Shown here piece by piece: positions 50,515 to 61,200 of a DNA stretch of 64,000 nt. The stretch is from Planctomycetaceae bacterium (GTDB lineage: Bacteria > Planctomycetota > Planctomycetia > Planctomycetales > Planctomycetaceae), in NCBI GenBank assembly GCA_017795105.1, contig CP051247.1, forward strand, positions 2,852,001 through 2,916,000, read 5' to 3'. Within the stretch, counting starts at the first letter, position 1; each line of letters opens with the position of its first letter. The notes below the pieces were generated by a model. It was not told the DNA's origin, did no database searches, and saw only the letters and a program-made list of their open reading frames with translations. The position numbers and the translations under genes were made by a program.

Positions 50515-53500
50515 CTACGTGGCCACGGCAGATTCCGTCGAGGTTTCTTCCCGCGGTTTACGGAAGGCGGCGATGCAGGCTCCGATGATCAGGAGCATCG
50601 CCAGCCAGCCGGAGCCGCTGGGGAGGATGACGAACAGGGCGAGGCCCATCAGGATGAGAACGCCGCAGACCGGACGTTTCCGGGCAGCGGCGTCGCTTGA
50701 GCGGAGGCTCACGATGACCAGAGCAACAATGAGTCCACTACAGAGGACCAGCCAGCCCCAGCCGAGGAGTGTGCCGACACGTTCGGCCGATTGGACGCGA
50801 ATCGTGAGCTGCGGATCTCCGCCGACCTTCGAGAAGACAGTCGGCTGTCCGTAAACCGGCAGTTCAATCGGCAGTGAGAGCCCGATCACCGACTCTCCAC
50901 GGGTTGGGGGCGCCTGTTCGGCCAGTCGATCGAGATCGATGACGATCTCTCCCCCTCGCGCTGAGGCCAGGCCGCTTTCATCAGTGATCTCCGGAACCGT
51001 GACAAAGTCTGAGAATGAATTCGTGATGCCAAGATCCTCGGAGAGGATCTGCGGAACGGAAAAACGCTCCAGCTGTTCCAGTTCCCGCTTTGACTCGATC
51101 GGAGCATTGCCTTTCGCCACCCCACTGCTCCGCCCCATATTGAGCTGACGCTGCTCGATGACAATGGAGTTCTGGCGAACACTCTCTTCGAGCAACTTTC
51201 GACGATTCAGCTCACGTTCCTGCAGCTGCATCCGATCTTTGCCCTTTTTATCGTTCGCCGGTGGCGTCGCCTTTTCCAGCTGAAAATAGTGTCTGGAGAA
51301 TTCGACGGTCCCGTCCTGTTCCAGCCCAGAACTCATCGACCGATTCTGTGCCGAGAATCCGTTCGAGACCTGGATATCCTGGTTGCAGCCGAGCACGAAC
51401 AGTCGTCCCAGGGACTGCGACTCGGCTCCCGAGACCGGCTCGCCCATCAGAGCTCGCTGATCGTCGATCTGGTCGGGAGCATTGTCGACGGCCTGAATCT
51501 GCTGCTGAATCGATTCGGCAACCTCCCCTTCCCGGGCGGCATCGGCCAGTCCTTTCTTGAGGCTCTTATAGTTGCTCACCGCCAGAGCCCGCTGCTTGTA
51601 GGAGTAGGCTTTGCTCCGTGCGATGTCGGCCAGTTCCGAGAGTTCCTGCAGACGGTTGTAGACGCGAACGTCGCTGACCGCCTTGCTCTCGGCGGTGCTC
51701 ATATTCGTGGCAGTCCCTTCGACCGCCGTGACGATGTAGTCATCCGGCGTGCTCACCCGCCAGACGGTATAGAGCACAGGTACGCCAAACTCAGCCGATA
51801 CCTCGCGAGACAGAATGTCCGGGCGTTTCAACTCCAGCGCCCGGCCCCACCAGGCGGCTCCAAGACCGGCATCAAGTTCTCCCTGCGTGACCATTCGGAC
51901 TTCATAGGCCAAGTTCGCCGCGCCTCCCGGCGGCAACGGCACCAGATAGAGTTCCTTCCCGTCGATGGTGCGACGAACCGCCCGAGCGGCTCTGCCATCG
52001 ACAACGACCGACAACAACTGTTCGCCTTCTGGAAGCTGGACGGGCAGAAACTGACGCCTGCGGTTCTTGACGGTGTACGTGACCTGGGTGCGATACGTCC
52101 CCGGACGATCGATTACGGTTGTCAGCTCGGCAAAGAAGATTGTCGCAGCAGGCGATTCCTGCTCTTCCAGGGGCTTCAGTTCCCAGCTCGGCACCACGGC
52201 CGGTGTCACTCGGATAATCTCCATTGCCCGTTGTGCCAGGGAGGGGGGAACCTTCAACGGCAGTTCATTCCGAGCGACCAGATACGAGCCGTGCTGAGAG
52301 ATCGGTTCCAGCGTCTGCTGACCAAGATTGACGAGGACTGCATAGTTTCCCTGAATGGAAAGTTCGGTCGCGTCGGCATCCGATGATGCTCCGGCGTCAA
52401 CAAAGCGAATCAACGGCGTTCGTACCGTTTGATCGGACGGATAGGGAAGCGAGATGACCGCGCTGGCGAAGAACGCCGAAGTTTGAGGCGTGCGAGTTTC
52501 GATAATCCAGAGCGTTCTCTGTTCATCGACCTGCTCCGTGCGGATCTGTCGGATGCCATCGGGTTCGAACTCGATGCGATCCTCCATCCAGGCGGGACCG
52601 ATAAAGCCGAATCGGTCCGTTCCGGCTTTCGAAATCGTCCATTGCATCGAGATGCCGTAATCGATCGAGACATCCGTCACGGCGAGCACGGTCACCGAAC
52701 TCGCTTTGAGCTGAGCATCTTCCTGAGTCAGTCGTATCCGCACCGGAGTCGACTCACCCTGCGACTGAACGAAGCCGATCCGCAAGGGGAACTGGGCGAC
52801 CGACCGCATCACTTCCGGCAGATTCTCCGCAGCCAACGTCTGTGCCGAACCGGTCTCCGTCACCACAATCCCGAACGCAGCCGAGGCTCCAATGCCTGTA
52901 TATTCGCGGGAGGTTGTCGCACCATTCATACGAAGTCCCTGCAGAGTCAACTCGCTCCCGGCACTTAACTCTTGTTGAATGAACCCTCGAACGGCAACCC
53001 GGATCTTTCCCTGCTGCGGATCGGAAAACAGGACCGTCAATGTGTCGGGCTGATCCTGACCGGCCGAAGTATGGAACCAGTCCTGAATCGACTGCCCTTG
53101 AACCTCAACCACCTGCATTCCGGCGGGCAGAGTGACATCGACCGACAGCCGCGGCTCCCCTTTCAGAACGGCATCGAGCACCGTGGCGACCTGCGTTTTA
53201 TGCGGTTGCAAATCGAGCAACGTGTAATGGGTGACATCGGCCTGTGTGGGTTCGCGGCGAATCTCGAGCGTGATTTTCTGCGGGCGTCCGGAAAACCGAT
53301 AGACCCGTTCGATGGCCGAGAGGATTCGCAGGTTGTCGATTGGCTTGAATTGATCGGCTCCCAGTTGCCGCACGCCATCGGTCGAGGAGACGATGACGTC
53401 GAGCAGCGGCTCCCAGCCAATCGCCCAGGTGCCGATCTCCCGGGTCACGCCTTGCGGAATGACATCGGGACAGACGAACTGCTGGCGTTCCGTCGATACA

Positions 53501-56500
53501 CTCAACGGGGCGAACAGCGACATCGTGATCGTCGTGCTGTCTTCGACCGATCGCTTGAGAAGCACCCGCAGTCGCCCATCGGCCTGCTTCTGCCAGCCGG
53601 CGAGGTCCTGACCGGAAAGTGACTTCAAGGCGACCGATCCCGGCATTTCGAACAGAACTTCGGAGAAGCTTCCCTGGGCAATTTGGAATTTGAACGCATA
53701 CCGCAGTTCGACGCCGACTTCCCGAACGAGCACCTGCCGCGTCGATTCGCTCGATAGAAACTGGAGTTGAGCAGAAGAGACCTTCGGCTGCCAGGAGAGG
53801 CGATACTCACCGCCCGCAGCGACAGCGAACTCGGCGTACGTGGTGCCGTCCTGCTCCACGAGTTCGAATGGAACTTCCCCATCGTTCACCCGCAGTTGCA
53901 CATCGGCAGCCGGTAAGGCGAAGGACATTGAGCCCGAAGCAACCGGATCCAGTCTGACACTGAACTGACCGGCGGTGCCGATCGCGCTGGCGGGGATCAG
54001 GAAATTGACATCGACAAGGTGCAGTCCTTTGCTGCCGATAAGCACGTTCGTGCTGACTCCGGCGTCCGTGGAAGCAGTCACCGGTTTGCCGTTCACTTCG
54101 ATCGACTGCAGTAACAGCGGGGCGATAGGCAGCGGAACGAGTTGTGGCTGATCCCGATAGCTGCGAACGACATAACGGGCTTTCATCGCGACAGCCTGTC
54201 CCGACTTCTGTGCGCCCTCTTCCGCGGCCTGCACGGACACGACATAAGAGGCTTCGCTGACCTGATAGTCGACAGGAGCCGGCTCGGCGAACTCCTCCGC
54301 ATTGGTGGCTCGCCAAAGTTCGAGATAGTGATCCTTCGGCACGAAGACCCGCTGAGCCGCCAACGGAGAAGTCCCTTGAGCATACGGGAAGACGAGCGGA
54401 ATCTTTTCCTCGCTCTCCGGCTTTGGAACAACCGGTGTGGCAGCTGGCATTCTGTCATCGGCGATGCCAGACGAGCAGATCAATAGCAGACCGATTCCCG
54501 CAGCGGCCGAGGCGGGTTTGAGCTTCGCGAAGAATTGCCCGCACATCTGACAGGCTCGACCGATCAGCAGAACCGTGGTCCGCAGCATCCAGGCGAACAG
54601 TCCCACCCAGGTGCCAATTAAAATGCCTTCCAGAACCGGATCGAAGATCCGCGGCGTAACGCCAATCAAAGCCAGAGGAATCCCGAAAAGAACGACCGTC
54701 ATCAGCAATCGTTTCGCCCAACTGAGGTCTCGCAGCACCCAGCAAATCAGGGCGATCATCGCCGCGGCGAGCCAGCGGGAATGCCACACGAGTTCTTCCG
54801 AGACAACACGGACCCGCACGTTCTCGGGCACACGGAACGTCTGCAGATGCGTCGTTCGCAACCGCTCGGGAATCTGCAGCCCGACAGCCAGAGACATCAG
54901 ACCATCGGGCTTCTTCTCGGGACGTGCCTGCTTCTGTTGAGCCGCCGGAATCTGCCCGGCCATGTTCGCAGCAAGATCTTCGACTTGCACTTGTCCAGGA
55001 TTCGACCTGCTCTGGGGAGCGGGCTTCCTGGCCGGCTCGAAGGGGGAATCGGAGGCAGCCGGAGCCGACTCTGGCATCGCCAGCTGCATTTCGACATCAG
55101 CCGCCGGCGCATCGTATCCCCCACGATCACTGAGGGCATCGAGTGATTGAATGGTGTCTGCCTGGGGTTGCCCGTTCCCGTTTTCGAAGTCGCCCAGCAT
55201 ATAACTGTCTTCATCGGGCGTAGCCTGAACGCCTTCCGACGTCGTCTGCGCGAGCCCCAGAGCTCTGCCACTTCGGGCGGCTTCCCGAACCGGCTGAATC
55301 GTGGGAAGCAGAAAAGCCGGAATCACGATCATCAGCAGTAGTAGAGCGAGGATGGAAGCGACATAGCCGAACCGATTCCGCAGCAGCGTCAGTCCCGCCA
55401 CGACACCGACGACCATCAGGCCGATGACTAGATTCATAATCACGGTCGTCCAGGTGAGGGTTTGCAGTCGCTCCCAGACCCGTTCCAGCCAGGTGGATCG
55501 CCGTGGCTGCGAGACGACTTCGACCGTTTCATCAACCGGCATCAGCACCGTGTCGAGGGCATGATGGACTTTCCAGTCGGTCTGCATAATCGGCAGAACA
55601 GCGTCTTCATTTCGTCCGGTATCGACTCGAAACTCAGGAACGTCGAGACGTTCGGTCCAGCTTCCAGCTCCTGAGACCGCCGGGCGTCGGTAAAGCAGAC
55701 GAATGGCCCGCTCCTGACCTTCCGTCCCCACGGCTGGCAGCGGAACGATGAATCCCTGGTCAAGCTTGCGGACAGTCATGGGGGTTCCATCGACCGTGGC
55801 CGACCAGAGAACTGCTCCTTCCGGCAAGGTCACCAGCAGACTCTGCACCCCGGCTGCAAGAAGCGACAACTGAGCCTGCTGCTGAATCTGGGAATCGTTC
55901 ACGAGCAGCGTATCGATCAACAACCGTTGACCGACTGCGCGAGGCACCGCATGAGCGGTAAACTCATCCAGTGTAAACTCGATCGTCGTGTCCGGTTCGA
56001 TCAGGTGGTAACCGGTCACCACACGCTTCGCACCGACTTCCGCGGGCATCGGCAAGTCCGTGGGATCAATCGGAGAAACCGAGGTCCCGCGCTGGGACGT
56101 CGCCGTCACATCGACATACTGTTCCTCATTTGCCAGAAATGCGACGTATTGTTCCTGCAGTTCGGCCTGTTGAAACTGCAGGAGAGGGACGGACATCTCG
56201 TCGCTGTCTCCACGCGGGATCACGAGTTGCAGCGACAGCCGAATCGTTCCGGTTACATAGCGATCGAAGCTGAGATCCCAGACTGTTCGTTCCTCTTCAT
56301 TCCGTTGTTGCTGCCGCGAGATGCGGGCGTCGCCGGACACCTGAAATTCCCCCTGCACCGTGATCGACGCTGGCAACACGATTCGCAGATCGCGGAGCCC
56401 GCCGCCGCTGAGATCGAGTTCGGCTCGATGCCCGAAGGCAACCGAGAGTTCATCGGCGTCAACGGTCGTCAGTTTCATGACGTTGAAGCGGGCCGGCTTC

Positions 56501-58254
56501 CGCTGCACTTCAATGCGGCCGGAAATCTCGGCGTTCTGATAGCGATAGGAGAACAACTCGTCCGGCGTTCCCAAGAAGACCGGATCCATGCCCGAAATCT
56601 CCTGCGGAACGACTTCGAGCCGCGAACTGCCGGCGACTGTATAGGCGCCTTCCAGAATCTGCACATCGGCCAGCGTGATTTCGGGAAGCGCGAACGACAT
56701 CCCGCCGCCATCGTCGCCCTCAACGCGTGATCGACGCACGAGAATGGAAATCGATCGCTTCTGACCAGCCGCCAATGGCGGGTTCAAGGGAATGCGAACC
56801 TTAGCGGCCCCTTCTCCGCGGGAGATGTATTGCCATTCAATGGGAGACGCATCCTGTTGAATCACTTCAACGGTCCAGCCTTCAGGGAGTTCGGCCTGGA
56901 TTTCGTAGAGCGGGGCAAACAACGATTGCAACGTAAATGCCGCCAGCAGATTCATCTCCAGTTCCTGCAGTTCGAGCCGCTGCGAAACCGCGGCCTGCAC
57001 TTCCCCCGAGGTTTCATCGACAGCGAGACGGAAGAGGAAATCGGACTGCCACCAGTCGTAAAATCGCATGGGACCTTGCGGCGTGAAGCCTTCCATCGCC
57101 TTCCAGGTGCGGGTCGCCGGACGAACTCCCTCCATTTCGAGAGGCTTCACGCGGATCTCTCCGGGAGCGGAAAGACTGAGTCCGCCAGTGTGCGTTGTCG
57201 CGCCTTTCAACTGCAGTGTGGCGACGGTCCATTCGTCATTCTCGGTCGCCAGCTGAATGCCCCGCATGCTGACGCGGGTTCGTTCGGGAAGCACTTCACG
57301 GAACGTCAGCACGACTTGAGTCCGTTGCGGATTTTCCGGGTCGTCGCTGAGCTCCCAGGCTTCCAGACCGGTCGCGGATACATCGGTGATTTCCAGCCGG
57401 TTCGGCACCGAGAACTCCAGTCGCGAAAACCGTTTGCCGTAGGAGTCGATCTGCGTCACCGTTTGCCAGTCGAGGCTGTCCCGTTCCAGTCCGACGGCGT
57501 AAACCGTTTGCGCAAAGACAAGAGACTCATCCAGAGATTCTTCAATGGCATCGGTCCACTGCAGTTGGGCATGATCGGCCCCGCCAGCGGGAATGACAAT
57601 CGTGCGCGCCTCCGCGGCTTTCTCCGATTCCTCGACCCGATCGCCGTTGAACCGCAGTCTCCGGCCCGCCGGAACCTGCACCGATAACGTTGACGGAACT
57701 CCCGGAATGAGGCTCAACGTGCCCAGTTCATCGGTCCCAGCGCGAACAACCGGAAGGGTCATCTCCAGCGTGAGAGTATCGGCTCCGAGAAAGTCGGTAA
57801 TCATGACCACATGGTCCAAGGGACAGGCCAGTCCCAGCGGAGCCGGCTGTCCTTTCCAGGTCGCTTTTTCGAGCGTGACATGTTGAAACGGCAAAGGAAG
57901 GCTGGCCCAGCCGGATGCCGACTTCGAGATTCGGCAGTTGGCCGTGACGACGATCACGTCTCCCTGAATCGCGACGTCGTAGGTAATCTGCTCGATGAGG
58001 ATGGAAATCGGGCGTCCTTCCGGCCCCGGTGTCGCCTGCTCGGCCTTTTGAATCAGTCGCTCGAACTCATCGCGATCGACCAGCACGCCGGGATCCACCT
58101 GCGACCAGTACTCGGCCAGATCGGCTTCGGGAACGTAAATCCGTTCGTAGCGATCGTCCGGAACCGCCTCGGCTTCGACATTCGGCTGCGCAAGCAGCGT
58201 GTGAGGCGAAACTGTGAACAGCGTCAGCATCAGAATGGAAAAGAGCGTTCTCAT
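50515..58254 (-). CDS. Giant secreted/membrane protein, two fused modules (2579 aa)
   Basis: Signal peptide 'LFSILMLTLFTVSPHTLLAQ'. Module 1 (about 33-930) begins with 'IYVPEADLAEYW'; module 2 (about 1300-2350) begins with 'VFVPKDHYLELW'. Both contain the matching element 'LPEG....S..VDG' followed by 'VPLP' (about 813 and 2073), so they are tandem relatives. Between them are membrane segments (about 938-982 and 1160-1240), a low-complexity stretch (about 1000-1130) and a signal-peptide-like stretch ('AAAGIGLLLICSSGIADD', about 1240-1262). The C-terminus adds three membrane helices (about 2490-2560). Beta-sandwich-rich by look; no catalytic motif seen. Function unknown; a very large envelope structure is possible. 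Start ATG overlaps the previous gene's stop (ATGA). Confidence 0.88.
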   Translation of the reverse strand: MRTLFSILMLTLFTVSPHTLLAQPNVEAEAVPDDRYERIYVPEADLAEYWSQVDPGVLVDRDEFERLIQKAEQATPGPEGRPISILIEQITYDVAIQGDVIVVTANCRISKSASGWASLPLPFQHVTLEKATWKGQPAPLGLACPLDHVVMITDFLGADTLTLEMTLPVVRAGTDELGTLSLIPGVPSTLSVQVPAGRRLRFNGDRVEESEKAAEARTIVIPAGGADHAQLQWTDAIEESLDESLVFAQTVYAVGLERDSLDWQTVTQIDSYGKRFSRLEFSVPNRLEITDVSATGLEAWELSDDPENPQRTQVVLTFREVLPERTRVSMRGIQLATENDEWTVATLQLKGATTHTGGLSLSAPGEIRVKPLEMEGVRPATRTWKAMEGFTPQGPMRFYDWWQSDFLFRLAVDETSGEVQAAVSQRLELQELEMNLLAAFTLQSLFAPLYEIQAELPEGWTVEVIQQDASPIEWQYISRGEGAAKVRIPLNPPLAAGQKRSISILVRRSRVEGDDGGGMSFALPEITLADVQILEGAYTVAGSSRLEVVPQEISGMDPVFLGTPDELFSYRYQNAEISGRIEVQRKPARFNVMKLTTVDADELSVAFGHRAELDLSGGGLRDLRIVLPASITVQGEFQVSGDARISRQQQRNEEERTVWDLSFDRYVTGTIRLSLQLVIPRGDSDEMSVPLLQFQQAELQEQYVAFLANEEQYVDVTATSQRGTSVSPIDPTDLPMPAEVGAKRVVTGYHLIEPDTTIEFTLDEFTAHAVPRAVGQRLLIDTLLVNDSQIQQQAQLSLLAAGVQSLLVTLPEGAVLWSATVDGTPMTVRKLDQGFIVPLPAVGTEGQERAIRLLYRRPAVSGAGSWTERLDVPEFRVDTGRNEDAVLPIMQTDWKVHHALDTVLMPVDETVEVVSQPRRSTWLERVWERLQTLTWTTVIMNLVIGLMVVGVVAGLTLLRNRFGYVASILALLLLMIVIPAFLLPTIQPVREAARSGRALGLAQTTSEGVQATPDEDSYMLGDFENGNGQPQADTIQSLDALSDRGGYDAPAADVEMQLAMPESAPAASDSPFEPARKPAPQSRSNPGQVQVEDLAANMAGQIPAAQQKQARPEKKPDGLMSLAVGLQIPERLRTTHLQTFRVPENVRVRVVSEELVWHSRWLAAAMIALICWVLRDLSWAKRLLMTVVLFGIPLALIGVTPRIFDPVLEGILIGTWVGLFAWMLRTTVLLIGRACQMCGQFFAKLKPASAAAGIGLLLICSSGIADDRMPAATPVVPKPESEEKIPLVFPYAQGTSPLAAQRVFVPKDHYLELWRATNAEEFAEPAPVDYQVSEASYVVSVQAAEEGAQKSGQAVAMKARYVVRSYRDQPQLVPLPIAPLLLQSIEVNGKPVTASTDAGVSTNVLIGSKGLHLVDVNFLIPASAIGTAGQFSVRLDPVASGSMSFALPAADVQLRVNDGEVPFELVEQDGTTYAEFAVAAGGEYRLSWQPKVSSAQLQFLSSESTRQVLVREVGVELRYAFKFQIAQGSFSEVLFEMPGSVALKSLSGQDLAGWQKQADGRLRVLLKRSVEDSTTITMSLFAPLSVSTERQQFVCPDVIPQGVTREIGTWAIGWEPLLDVIVSSTDGVRQLGADQFKPIDNLRILSAIERVYRFSGRPQKITLEIRREPTQADVTHYTLLDLQPHKTQVATVLDAVLKGEPRLSVDVTLPAGMQVVEVQGQSIQDWFHTSAGQDQPDTLTVLFSDPQQGKIRVAVRGFIQQELSAGSELTLQGLRMNGATTSREYTGIGASAAFGIVVTETGSAQTLAAENLPEVMRSVAQFPLRIGFVQSQGESTPVRIRLTQEDAQLKASSVTVLAVTDVSIDYGISMQWTISKAGTDRFGFIGPAWMEDRIEFEPDGIRQIRTEQVDEQRTLWIIETRTPQTSAFFASAVISLPYPSDQTVRTPLIRFVDAGASSDADATELSIQGNYAVLVNLGQQTLEPISQHGSYLVARNELPLKVPPSLAQRAMEIIRVTPAVVPSWELKPLEEQESPAATIFFAELTTVIDRPGTYRTQVTYTVKNRRRQFLPVQLPEGEQLLSVVVDGRAARAVRRTIDGKELYLVPLPPGGAANLAYEVRMVTQGELDAGLGAAWWGRALELKRPDILSREVSAEFGVPVLYTVWRVSTPDDYIVTAVEGTATNMSTAESKAVSDVRVYNRLQELSELADIARSKAYSYKQRALAVSNYKSLKKGLADAAREGEVAESIQQQIQAVDNAPDQIDDQRALMGEPVSGAESQSLGRLFVLGCNQDIQVSNGFSAQNRSMSSGLEQDGTVEFSRHYFQLEKATPPANDKKGKDRMQLQERELNRRKLLEESVRQNSIVIEQRQLNMGRSSGVAKGNAPIESKRELEQLERFSVPQILSEDLGITNSFSDFVTVPEITDESGLASARGGEIVIDLDRLAEQAPPTRGESVIGLSLPIELPVYGQPTVFSKVGGDPQLTIRVQSAERVGTLLGWGWLVLCSGLIVALVIVSLRSSDAAARKRPVCGVLILMGLALFVILPSGSGWLAMLLIIGACIAAFRKPREETSTESAVAT

Positions 58255-61200
58255 GCCTGCTCCTCCTGTTCCGGATGCGGCGGTTCGTCGTCGTGCAACG
58301 ACCGATCATCGAGCTCCGCGTATTCGGTCTTCGATTCAGACGGCTGGCAGCAGTGCCTCAGTTGAAACAGGCCATGCACAACCCAGGCGAGCAACAGCAC
58401 AACAATGCCATACCGAGCCGAGTAGACGGCTTCTTCAACGAGATCGGGAACAAACTGCAGTGCAGCCGCCAGAATGGTCGCGGCAACAAGCAGGACCAGG
58501 ATCTTGTTTTCCCAGGTCGTCTTCAACAGCACGAGAGCGACAATCAAAAGCAGAACTGTCAGCAAAGCCGTCACGTAGTCGCGATTCCAGTAGACGAGAT
58601 CGAGAGAATCGCTGCTGCCGACCGCCGTGTAAACATACGGCACCCCTTCGGTCGGGAAATTCATGGCCGCACCGGCATTCCCCAGCCACTTCGTCTGCTG
58701 GCCTGCGTAATAAGAATCGTTCTGCACACCCGAGGAGAGTGTTGCACTGCGGAACGAGCTGATTCGCTCGAATGGCAACTCGGCTCGAACGGGAACATAG
58801 GTTTGAGGCAACCAGACGACGCAGCGGGTTTCCTGGACAACCGCCGCATTCCCGCTTCCGGTCATGAGCTGCGGCAGTGGAAACTCGGCTCCACCACGCA
58901 ATGTCGACTCCGAGAGTTCCTGTCCCGTCATAAGGTACTGCAGCGTGAGCAGGAACGGCTCATCGGAGCTCTTGCTGCGGCTCACGTTGATAACGTAATT
59001 CACGAGCCCTTCGTCCTGAGATTCTTCACCCCGCTGGAGAACCCGCGTTTCGCCATCGATCTGCACAACCATCGGCTGAGCCGACTCGGGCAACTGAATC
59101 AACAGCCGTTGACGCTGACTGCTTCGCACCTGCATGCGCGATCGTACGGCGACATCGGTCGAGTTGCCGATCACGAATTCGGTCAACATCTTCGACACAA
59201 CCGTACTGACCACCTCGGCGACATCGTAACGGGACACCGTCAACGCGAGTTGAACTGGCTCCTCGTCTTTCTGAAAGGGATACCGGAATGCCTGATGCCC
59301 CTTCGTGGGCAACCGGTCGAGTTCGCGTACATCAATCGGCTCCAGCCCGGCTCCCTCTCCCTGAACGACAACGGAAAGAGCGGGATCGGTCTGGACAACG
59401 ATCTCTCCGCTTGAACGGGTCAGCTCGATCTCCCGTCCGGCCGGGCGTTCCAGTCCCAGAGCTTTGGGAATGAGCAGCGTCTCGTTGCGTGGAGACGTGG
59501 CAGCCGGATCGGCTTCATCCTCTGCGGCCGCGTCCTCAGACTGCAGCGATATGTCGTACGTCAGGCGGTACCTCTGCCAGCCCGTGGCCGGTCGCTGAGT
59601 CTGGATCAACCAGACGACCCAGGGGCTCGCATCGTCGCCCGCTTCAGGAGTCTTCTGCTGAATGGGTACGCTCGACTTGTCGGCGGTCTCGATCTCGATC
59701 TGGGTGCTGTACTCACGCGGGACGGCAATGCGGAACTGGTCGACCCCGGCGTACTGGACGTGGAACCAGATCTCTGCATTGACCGAGATCCCCGAAGGCT
59801 GCACCTGAATCGTGGTCGCGGCTTCCGCCGTCAGTCGTGTCGGACGCCTCACGGTACGAACCGGGATCTCGACCGGACGAGACTGATATTTCCAGGCCGC
59901 TCGAATCTGCGTATCACGAAAGTTGTAGTTGCTCAGTTCGCTGTTCGGGATCGACTGCGCGTTGCGGATCTGATCTTCATCGGCGGCCAGTTCGATCGCT
60001 TCGATCGTGAAAACGCCAATCCGGCCTTCCTCCTGACGAACGCCCATCGGCTCCAGCAACGGAAGGTTGTCGAGTTCGGCTGTCTTTCCCTGCAGATATC
60101 CTTCGGGCGGGGAAACGTAACCCCGGACCACAACCGACACATTGCCCTGCGTTCGCTCCTTCAAGGCGAGTGTCAGCACGCGCGACTGCTCGTCGAGCTG
60201 GTACTCGGCCATCTGGGCACATTCGACATTGGTCAGTTCGAACCCTTCCGGAATTCTCAACTGCAGTTGAAACAGCCCTGCTTTGGTGATGTCGTAGGAG
60301 AGTGACGAGACGACTTCGATTCGTTGCTCGCGGAAGACGATGAGGCTGTCGAACTGGGCATCGAGAATGGGCTGAACCGGTTCGGCGTTTACAACGAGTT
60401 CAATGCGGGGGGAGAAATAGCGAAACGCGAGTTGAGCGTCGGACTTTTCCCCCAGATCGGTCCTCACCAGCCCGGCCTGCTCCTGGACCACGAGAGTGAG
60501 TTCTTCTCCGTGCATCAGTGCGATCTGTCCCTGTTCGCGGGTCACATCGAGGCTGTGGATTCCAGCCGCCGCTCCTTCCTCGCTGATTCCAGCCAGGGGG
60601 ATGTTCTCCCCAGAGAGCGACCGTTCGGTGTGAATCTCAATCTCGCAATTGCCTTCCACCGGAGCGAGTAGTTTGATCTCGACGACCTGTCGTTGCTCTT
60701 CCTGAGCAACGGTCCAGCCTTCGAGCCGGGTCGAACTGGTCACATCGAGAATGCGGTCTCCCTTGGGGACGGCGATTCGCATGGAATCGAGTTCCCCCCG
60801 CAGGACACGGTAGTTCAGTTTGGCCGAGGTATGAATCAGTCCCTCGCCCACGGTAATCTGAAGTTCGTTGTTGACCGTCGTGAGCAGATCCATCTCCGGG
60901 CGGTCACTCACATCCGGTGCCCAGGAGGCGGTAATGCGATGAATCGCCCCCAGACTCACCGCGATAGCCGAGACATCCCCTTCCGGTGGAGCGGGGAGGG
61001 GCACTTCCAGGTGCCGCGGGCTGATCTGAATCTTCTGGTTGGTCTTGGGGACGGTCAGCTGGAATGTTGTGATTCCCACGGGCGGGACAGTCAACTCCAG
61101 TACAGGTCCAGACGGCGACTGTTTGATCTTCTTGAGAAGACGAACGGTCACGGTGTATTCGCCGGCGGTCGGAAACAGCAGTTCGTAGGTTCCTTCGCCG

